NCBI GenBank assembly: GCA_963669155.1
Contig: OZ022587.1
Coordinates: 4,422,121 to 4,486,120, forward strand
DNA from: Arbacia lixula
Taxonomy: Eukaryota > Echinodermata > Echinoidea > Arbacioida > Arbaciidae
Direction: 5' to 3'
Length of the DNA: 64,000 nt
Below the pieces are notes generated by a model, which was not told the DNA's origin, did no database searches, and worked only from the letters and a program-made list of their open reading frames with translations. Position numbers and translations under genes: made by a program. Shown here piece by piece: positions 26,821 through 37,153 of the stretch. Position 1 is the stretch's first letter. Each line of letters starts with the position of its first letter.

Positions 26821-29800
26821 GCCCTTTCCCTTTACAACCCCCTCCCCCTCCGAGGCATTACATTTTTTATCACTTCTAAGTACACCGCACCAACAACATA
26901 CAGTAAACCAAAAAATCGCTCCACCACTCGACCCCGTTCAGTCCAGCCCATTCAACGTGCGAACTCTACAAATACAAGTACATTCTAAAAATTGTTCACC
27001 GACCGAAAAACAATGGTGGGAATTGTAGGTCAGGAGGTCACGCGCAAACGCTCGGAGTTCGCCCTTGATGTAAACAAGACTTACATAATGGCAGTACATA
27101 CAAGTATCACATTGTAAATGAGCATATACATGCAGCACTATCATAGGAATAGGCAAACATTAGATGTGGCATTTTATACAGAAAATGTAATAAAAACACA
27201 CTTTTAAGCAGAATACGTATTAGTTTTAGGTTTACACAGGGGATTGCAAGGGAAAAAATTAAATCTCAAAGCGCCATTTCTTAAAGTGGGCAGTTAGTTT
27301 GTTTTTCTTCTTTGCCAAGTAAAATTCAACTTCTTTCTGTTTTTTAACAAGGGACCTGAAAGCTGATGAATTGGGAAGATGGTTCTTGAATTTGCAAATG
27401 AAAATGTGGTATTTCAATAACAGAAATAAATATGAAATGAATTTGTCATTACAGATTCCAAATAGTTTTTCAAAGTTAGTTACAATAATGACAGATTTGT
27501 TTTTCTGAGAAATTATAGCAAGAAGGTTCTGCCAAACTGGGGTAACCTTTTCACATTCACAAAAAAGGTGGACCATTGTTTCCTCCTCTTTATTACATAG
27601 GGAGCAATTAGGTGAATCTTTTCGTTTAATCTTAAAAAGAAAATCGTTTAATGCAATTGCTTTGTGGAAAATCTTGAAGTAAAATGACCTTAATTTGGTA
27701 TCAATAGTGCACAAGAAATTAGTATTGTGGACCTTTTCCCAGTCAATACCAACTGGTACAGGTAAATTTTCATTCCAAAAAGCATATCTTTTGTTTGGAG
27801 TGTGAGAACCAAGCAATAATTTGTAAGTATTTCTGGGGACTTTTTCAGTGTTTACCAGCTTATGGACAATTGTTTCGTGGACACCAACCAAATCAGGATC
27901 AAAATTCTTCATCCACTCTTCTGGTATATTTTTAATTAAAAAATTAAATTTCCTCCTGTCTGTAGCAGGGATATCAAAATCTAATATAAGTTCTTCAAAT
28001 AATAATGGCCAGGTAGGGGTGGATCAAATAAATCAGATACAGTCAAAACATTTTTACTATACCAACCTGGATAGAATAAATGAGATTTCGATTTAGACCG
28101 AATTGATCTATTATACCACAGAATTTGACAAGCGGCTAATTCAGAAAACTTTTTGTCATAAAATTCAATAGTAGCTTCTTCTCTAAAAATGTACCAACTT
28201 CTTAAAGATTCAGCTAGTTGTATATTACCCAAGGAATTTAATACACTCTCAGGAGCATGAGTTTCCCACAGAAATTGAACATTTTGGTTAAACTTTTCTA
28301 AAAACGACACTTCAATATGTTTCCATGGAGCATCAAAATCATCATCTAGTAATAATTTTACCCAAACAAGTTTTTGAGCAGTTGCAAAGGAAAGGGGGTC
28401 AACCATCTTGAGACCTCCTTGCATATAATCATTACACATTATCTTTCTCTGTATTCTATCCTTACCTCCATTCCAAATAAACTTAAAAAACAATTTATTC
28501 AATGTTTTAAAAAAGGAACAGGGTAATTTAATAGAGAGAACCGAAAATAGATATATTAATTGTGGTAACACGAGGGTTTTGATAACACAAACTCTGCCAA
28601 TTAATGAAAGGTTTCTCATTCTCCAGCAGTCTAAAGTTTGCTCCAACTTTTTCAATTTCTCCTTGTAGTTCAGATCATAAATTAAGGAAACATTCAGACA
28701 AAAAGTAATTCCAAGACACTTAAATTGAGAATTCTTCCACGAAATACCACGATCTGCATAAGGGAAAACTTGATTTCCCTTTTTTGAACCTATCCAAACA
28801 GCTTCAGTTTTGCTCAAATTTATTTTACACCCTGAAAATTTACCAAATTTACGTAAGGTTTCAAAAAGTTGAGAAAACGAACGGTCTGTGCCATCCAAAA
28901 AACAAACAGAGTCATCAGCAAACAGGGAGATCTTGACTTCTTGATTTTTTACCAGGATACCCTTAATCAAATCATTTTGTCGAACGGAAAGGGACATGAT
29001 CTCTATAACAAGTAAAAATAAATATGGAGAGATAGGACACCCCTGGAAAATTCCTCTTTCCATAGGGATGCGTTCTGTAAGGAAGCCATTATTCAAAACA
29101 TATGACTGGCGACCAGCATATAATGTCTTTATTGAGTCTATAAAATCTTTGCTAAAATTGAACTTTTCTAGGGTTAGAAATAGAAAATTGTGGGAGACAC
29201 TATCAAAAGCTTTCTCAATATCTAGTAACAGTATAGATCCAGGAATACCATTTGTTTCAGTGTACTCAATTATGTCTAAAATTAATCGAATGTTGTGACC
29301 AATATTCCTACCTTTCAGAAAACCTGACTGATCGATATGGATAAGATCTTGTAAACAATGCTTAAGACGGTTTGCAAAGCATTTCGCCACAATTTTATAG
29401 TCAGTTGTCAATAGCGTAATAGGTCGATAATTATTTATGAGGAGAGGGTCCTTATCCTTTTTAGGGAGGAGAGTGATTATTCCATTCCTTTGTGAAGGGG
29501 ACAAAATACCATTTTGTAAAGAGAAATTCAGAGATTTTAGAAGTAAATCGCTTATGTCAGGCCAAAATACCATGTAAAACTCAACAGGTATACCATCAAA
29601 ACCAGGGGTTTTATTCATACTCATGGACTTAATGACAGTATACAATTCTTGTATTGTAAGAGGGGTGTCTAAAAATGATTTCTGGTCTTCAGATATTTGT
29701 GGAATATTGATTTTATCAAAGAGAGAATCATTAATTTCCCTTTCATCAATTAATCCTCTAGCCTCATCCTGAAAAGAGTATAGCTTACTATAAAAGTTTT

Positions 29801-32800
29801 GGATTTCTCCCAAAATCCCAACTGGGTCAGTTACTAGGCTACCATTAGAGTCCTTAAGCCTAGAAATATTTTTCTTATGCCAGCCCCTGTTCTCTAGATT
29901 ACAGAAATATTTTGTGCTTTTCTCTCCTTCCTCTACCCATCTAGCCCTGGAACGTGTAATTAACCCGTTTGTCTCAAAATCATAAATTTTATTCAATTTT
30001 TCTTCAAGTTCTTCTAACTTTGTCAAAAGAAAATCATCATTGGGAGATGGAACATTATTGGAAATTTGAAGTCTGATCTTATCAATGTCAAGCAGTAACT
30101 TATTTTTTTCATTATTTCTTTCTTTCTTCTTCCTAGATGAATATTCCATACTAACACCTGTAATAACACACTTCAGGGAGTCCCACAATATGTTTGGATT
30201 ACAGTCAGAATTTTTATGATTGTCTTTGAAATCATTGATTGTATCTTTGATTAATTTAACAAAATCATCATCGTGATGAAGGTAGTAACAATTCATTTTC
30301 CAAAAACCTCTGCCCCTTTTGGGTTGATTGTCATTAAATAAAATTTGTACCATAGAATGATCAGATTGTATTCCAGGAATTATTTTAGAACTGACACAAT
30401 TGTCTATAAAGTTACTAGAAACTAAAATAAAATCTAGTCTGGATAAAGCCCTTGGGGATTTTTGGTGGCGAGTATACTGTCGTAAGTTAGGATGAAAGTG
30501 TCTCCACACATCAATTAGTCCAATATCTTCCATTAAAATAGACAGCATTTCACTGGAATGTTTGTTTGAATGCTGTGGTCTTGTACCCTGGTAGTCAAGT
30601 GGACTAGTTACTAAGTTGAAGTCTCCACCTATAATTAGGAAGGGACTGCTTAATTTATCTATTTCAGCAAACACTTTTAACAAGAAGTCTGGGTCATCCT
30701 TATTTGGTGCATATATGTTAACTAAAGTCAATTGTAATTCATTTAAACATGCCTTTAATACAATAAATCTCCCATCAGGGTCACTGAATACAGAATGAAC
30801 CTGAACAGAGACAGTTTTTCTAATAAGGATTGCTACTCCCCTACTGGCAGAATTAAAACTTGAAAAAAAAGCCAGTTCGCCCCACTGAGTTTTCCATAAC
30901 ATATCATCTTTTTTATCTGAATGTGTTTCTTGGAGGAAAATAATATCTGAACCTAAACTTTTCAAATAGTGGTAAATCTTCTTTCTTTTATGAAAATCTT
31001 GCAATCCACGACAATTAAAAGTATGCAACTTTAAAGCCATGGTGTAGGATCTGGATTAAACACAAATACTAAAAGCCAAGATATTTGAATACTACATGTA
31101 CATGTATGTTGAACTCCACTGTAAAAACAAATTGACAAGAAAACTGCATTGCGCACACTACTCCTAATCAAAAAAACATTCTGCCACAACATAGCATAAA
31201 TTGGAAAAATTAACATGAATAAAGATAATTACAGTACCAAAAAACAAAAAAAAAATGGGTTGCACTAAATCGAAGGAGATGGCTTCAAATCACATCACAG
31301 CCAAAACCAAAAATGCAAACAACAGGGGATATAGCAATCCCAAACAGGAAATAGATTTTCTTTTGAAAAATACCTGACTTGCCAACGGTATATTCTGTAA
31401 CACTTGAACAGCAATGCATAAGGTAACATTTGAACCGCAATATGCAAGCATAAAAAACACCTCTGAAGCTTTCACATCAATACTGTATAACAGATGACCA
31501 TCTGAAAGAATATAAATCATTTCAAATGTTCACTTCACAAAAGGAAGAAAAATTTATAGACCAATCCAAACAGATAAACCTAACCAAGAAATTTACTGTA
31601 AAAATGACCAACAAACAAAAATATTTTTAAGCAAAATAGTCTTAGGCCTACAGTACCAAAACATTGTAAGGCCAAAACTGCCCACAATACATGTTTACAT
31701 GTAAATAATTCATATCACCGTTGAAGTTCTTCATAACAAATGTGACAAAATCTGGAAAATACAACTGGAATCTTATAGTGTGTGTAGTGTTTAATGTTCA
31801 GTTACACGTTGATCAACTTCCCGTCCGCATCCCTGTAGCAGAGTTTGTCAGGAAAAACAAAGAATGGCTTTTTGCCTTCATCTTTCAGCCGCTTGAATGA
31901 GACTGCCTTATTCTTCCTCAGCTGGAGCACGCGGTGTGACAGGTCCTCTGCGACGAAAACCTTCTGCTCCATGTAGACTGACTTGGTCATCTTTAACTTG
32001 TCGATGCAAGCTTTTCGTGCATTCTCTTTAAGCGTGTAAGAAGCAAATCCTAGGTGGATCCTCCTAGGATGTCTTGATGAATTGACATTTCCCTGGGGCT
32101 GTGGGAGGTAAGTAGGCGTACGATGACATCTCTGGATGTCTTGGATGACTCCTTCCGGCACATTTGCGAACCTCAGGAAATCTGCTACCTTCTGTTTGCA
32201 GTTCTCCTTGTTGGATTCCTGAATACCAAAAATCACCAGATTGTTTCTACGGGAGCGGTTCTCTAGATCGTCAATCTTCTGCTCCAGTTTCCCATTCTCT
32301 TCTTTCAGTGAATTGAGAGACTCTTTCAAATTTTCAACCTCAAAACCCAGTCCTTTGATCTTCTCCTCGTGATCGGTGACCTTTGAGGTAAGATCTCCTA
32401 ACTTTCTATCGAGAATAGACTCTATGCGTGCATCCTGTCTTTCCTCAAAGTCTGAGAAAAAGTTAATAAACCACTGTGGTGCCTGCTCACTAGTTGATAA
32501 CTCACCGGGTGGTGCGGGCGTTGGCGAGCTGCATACCCGAATGCCCCTCTTGGCTGAGGAGATGTTGACTGCAGTGTCCCCGGCACTCCCGGGGGAGTCA
32601 CGAAGAGGTTTCGCTACGTCCACATGCTCGTCGTTTAACTTAAACTTCTTCGAAAGAGGTGAAGCAGATTCCATGATTGTACGTAAAAAAAGCTCCAGTA
32701 AATAAATAGATGTATAGCAGAGTGTCACAGAAGAAACAGATCGCTAAAAATCGACAATTTTAATGTCACTTTGATTCGTCACCAGTTATAATTCCTGTCT

Positions 32801-35800
32801 GAAATTGCTCGCTACGGAAATCACATCCGCACGAAACGCGCCGCCATTTTTCTTTTGGATACAATACGAGTTGACATGGCGATTAGCAATACGGGAGTAA
32901 TGGTTGGGAAGAGAAGGGAAAAGGGAGGGGGGGGGGGTGGGGTGGTAAAGCTAGGTAAAGGTGGTGCACATAGATCCCTCTAATTGACGATTAAGGGATA
33001 TAGCGACCAAATGTATGCAATAATGTGCATTCCAATTCACTTTCAAAACTTATTTTATTAGCATTAACATGTCACTTTGTAGTAAACCAATAGGCTTGTC
33101 AATGCCAAGCAATGTAAGAGTTGAATTAAATAAAATAGAGAATGATTATATAAATATTGACAATACTTAAGACGTGTGAGTGCGCTAAACGGTATTACGA
33201 CACACGAGGCTAGATGAATACTAACAAATCAATGCAAATCTACACAGTTTAAATTTAACACACCTTGAAGATTCAAAATTCAAGATTCAATTTTATTTTT
33301 CTACAAATTACAGCAAAAACAACAATGTAACTTTAGGTACACTAGAGGTAAGCAACGTAACAAAAACATAATTAACACAATTGATTCATAGAAACAATAT
33401 ATTTTGTGAAGGGGTCCAAAAAGGAGCAATGCTCGTAGACATTGGACCCCGTAAGAAAAATTACGGTAACGTGATACTCCCCTTGGACAAAAACAGTTTT
33501 AATCACCTGATAGTCTGTACATAACTTATGGACTCCATCACACGATCAACTAATTATGGCGTCACGCTCGTATTGCTCGTGCATATACCATTAGGCTCCC
33601 TCATAGAAATGAGGAAGCAGGTGGATGTTTACACAATTTGTAAACTTACCAGTACAATTAGGCTCCTCCCCCAGCCACGTTTCGTTGATACAGCAGACCC
33701 AAATGACGGTATCTGCATCTCCAAGCATGACATAACCTTCGGCACATGTCCATTCCACCTGTGAACCGACTGGATAAGAGTCTATGACGCTCAAGTCGAG
33801 ACGGTTTTCACAATTTGAACACGTTGAATTCGGAGACAGGCAGTCTGATTTCACTAACGCTGAAAATAAAAATATAAGAAAATGATTATGAATAACAGTA
33901 CCACTAGCACAAGTACAACGACACAATATTGGATTATAGAAATATTGACTGCTATGAGGGGCACAGTTAAAATTATAAGCCCAAGATGATGTCAAAACCA
34001 TGACTATGCCCTCAGCTTCGCTTCGGGCATAGTCATGGTTTTGACATCACCGAGGGCCTATGATTTTAACTGTGCCCCGAATATTGAGCAGTCAATATTT
34101 GTTTTATAAACCGAATGTATAGATTCTTCTCATCGATTGGTTAAAAGATTTCCTGAACTGACAAGGCCTACAAGATAGCATGTAATAGGCATGTAAATCA
34201 ACACTCATTGCGCGTACAGGGATTGCGCAAACACGAGCGATATCGCGCGGTGTTGAGGTTGTCTTATTATTTTCCGGGCACAGTCGATTGCCATGCCCCG
34301 GGCACAGTTAATTTTGACGTCATCTTGTTAAAAACGGGGGCACAGCTATTTCGATGACTCTATTTTAACCAATCAGATGAGAGGAATCTATGTATGAGGT
34401 GTATAAACATTGATATAGACCAATTATCCACTTATAGTGATGAATGTATGATATGTCAAAAAGCAGTGGATTTGTCAAATAAGTGAATGAACAAACAAAT
34501 TAACAATATTCATGTTCTGTACTATTGTATTATACTTATTTATTACGTAATTAATGGTAACGACGACATAAACGTTTTGCCGTTATCACGGGTACAGGCC
34601 TCATTCGGCTTGATTCATCATTCGACGTCATTAAAAATATTGCCGTTTTTTTAGTAACCGTGCTCTACTTAAACGACACTGAGAGGGATAAAAAAAACAC
34701 GTTTTTCTCTTTATTTCCCCAATAAGTACAAGTTGGAAATTTATCAATCTTTGTAATGCTATTTTCCCCATATTTGTGATTTTTAATGAATGTTTACTAT
34801 AACGACTAATTTAATTTGATTCATTCATATGCTCCTGAAGTGAATCGAGAATAAATCTGTGGTCATGAATAGATCTGTTATGATAACATATTCCCCACTG
34901 CTATGGCGAATATTTTAAAGTCCAATCTGAAATTAAATTGGTTTCAATAAGAACGGAAGCACGTTAGAAACATAATAGTAATGGTTTGATGAAAATCCAT
35001 GAAAGGATAAGAAAATTATGATTTGTAAAAATCGTTATTTTGTTACGTCACGTGCGAGATGCTCCTCCCATATGTTCTGTGGTTCAATATATTGCTCTTT
35101 TTCTGTATTTGATGAAAGGATATTTTTTCGGCATAAAGGTATGTGTGTGAAAACGTGTTTCTAATGATACACAGGCAAAATTATGCATATCCTTTTGAGA
35201 AAATCGACATTTTTAGTACACAACATCTAACATACGGGAGAGCATCTCGCACGTGACATCACATAATCCACATTTCAAATAATCGTCACTTTTTTACACT
35301 TGGACGGATTTTCATCAAAACTGCACTCACATTTCATTTCATGTTTCTGCTTTTAGTAAAACCAACTTAATTTCAGGGTTGACTATCCCTTTAAGTATTA
35401 ACCATGTATATATCTATATAGCGCATATCATTTAGACGTAATGACGTGTTTCGATCATGTCGATGCGCTTGTTTTTGACCCTATAGAATTAGAAAAGCAG
35501 CCGAAGGAGTAATTCCGACCGGGTATCTTTTGACTGCACCTGGCTTGAGAGGGACAAACCTGAGCAAAACACGTTTTGTAAGATTCAAACTACTGTGCAA
35601 GAGTTAAATGGGAAGTTCACCCTGAAATCATTTTGGTTTCAATAAAAAGAGACAAATGAAACATAGGCCTATGAGTGAAGGTTTGACGAAAATCGGTCAA
35701 AGGAAAAGAAAGTTATTTGATTTGAAACTTTTGATTTTGTGACGTCACATGCGAGGTGCTCTCCCATATGTTGAGTACATTTTTTTTTCGAAAATGTGCA

Positions 35801-36882
35801 TTTTCTCACAAAAATATGCATCCTTTTACTTGTGCATTTGATACATTATTGGAAATACGTTTTTTACACACATATCAGTACGAAAAAAAATAATTCCGTT
35901 GTCAAAAACAGAAAAAAACAATTTATCGACTTAATGTGTTCTCGACATATGGGAGCGTACCTCGCACGTGACGTCACAAAATCAAAACCTAAAAATCAAA
36001 TAACTTTCTTTTCCTTTGACCAACTTTCGTACCTTCACTCATATGTTTCTTTCATTTGTCTCTTTGTATTGAAACCAAAATAATTTCAGGGTGAACTTTC
36101 CCTTGAATAACTCTCTTCATAACACCACAGTTCCACCATGGTCTGTACACATACTTTTTTCTATCTCAACATATTATACATACGCTCATATCATAGGTGT
36201 TGGGGGCTATGGAAATAGGAAGAGGAAGAGAAGAATAAAAAAGAACAATAACAATTGCTAAAAAGACACTGTCCATTATTAATTAATACACTACGTATTT
36301 AAAATTTCAAGGCGAAGCAAAAAGTGTTTATTTTATCAATACTAAAACTACATTGTACTTATATAATTTCTGCTACTATTAATACCTTTTCTACTGCTGT
36401 AGGACTACTGGATTACTCTTTCTACCAGCATTGCTATCATTAGGCATATTAATATATTTTGTTTTTACTAGAATTATGAATAATATTGATATGTCTTCTT
36501 CTTCTACTTCTACTACAATGACTATTACTACTTCAAACGGTTCTTCTTCTACAATTCATTTTACTGCTATCTATATTCCTAACTTAGAAATGTAATCGTA
36601 TTATTGTATGATACTACTGTAGCATTAGTAGAAGTAGTAGTAGTATGCTACCATAACTCATATCCTGCTTTCGTTGACTCCTCTATCATTTCTATAGCAT
36701 CACATACCACAGATGACCGAGAAATTGTATATAATGTAACTAGCAGTAGCAGAGCGGTAGAAGTAGTAGAAGAAGTAGTAGTAGTAAAAGAAGTAATAAC
36801 AGTATTTGTAGTCGTAGTAGTAGTAGCAATTGTAGTAGTAACATTAATAGTACTAGAAGTAGTAGGGGTAGTACATGTATAC

Positions 36883-36918
<36 letters not shown>

Positions 36919-36921
36919 TAA

Positions 36922-36966
<45 letters not shown>

Positions 36967-36969
36967 TAA

Positions 36970-37003
<34 letters not shown>

Positions 37004-37117
37004 CAATCGTAATAGTAGCAGCAGTAATAGTAGCAGAAGTAGTAGAAGTAGTAGGAGTAGAAGTAGTAGCAGCAGTAGTAGCAGCAGTAATAACAATAAT
37101 GATAATAATAGTAATAA

Positions 37118-37153
<36 letters not shown>

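Larger units (their letters stand above)
26406..32858 (-). mobile_element. nearly full-length L1/Tx1-type LINE
   Basis: A 6.45-kb non-LTR element in the gene A intron between CCP1 and CCP2, in the same orientation as the gene. It has ORF1 (coiled coil plus RNA-binding), ORF2 (AP endonuclease, reverse transcriptase, terminal Cys/His knuckle), an AATAAA signal (26446-26451 on the minus strand) and a 31-nt poly(A) (26406-26436, T on plus). It is flanked by a perfect 12-bp duplication ATACAATACGAG (26394-26405 and 32859-32870). The long tail, intact duplication and one visible ORF2 frame break show a recent insertion. It has no LTRs. Confidence 0.92.
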
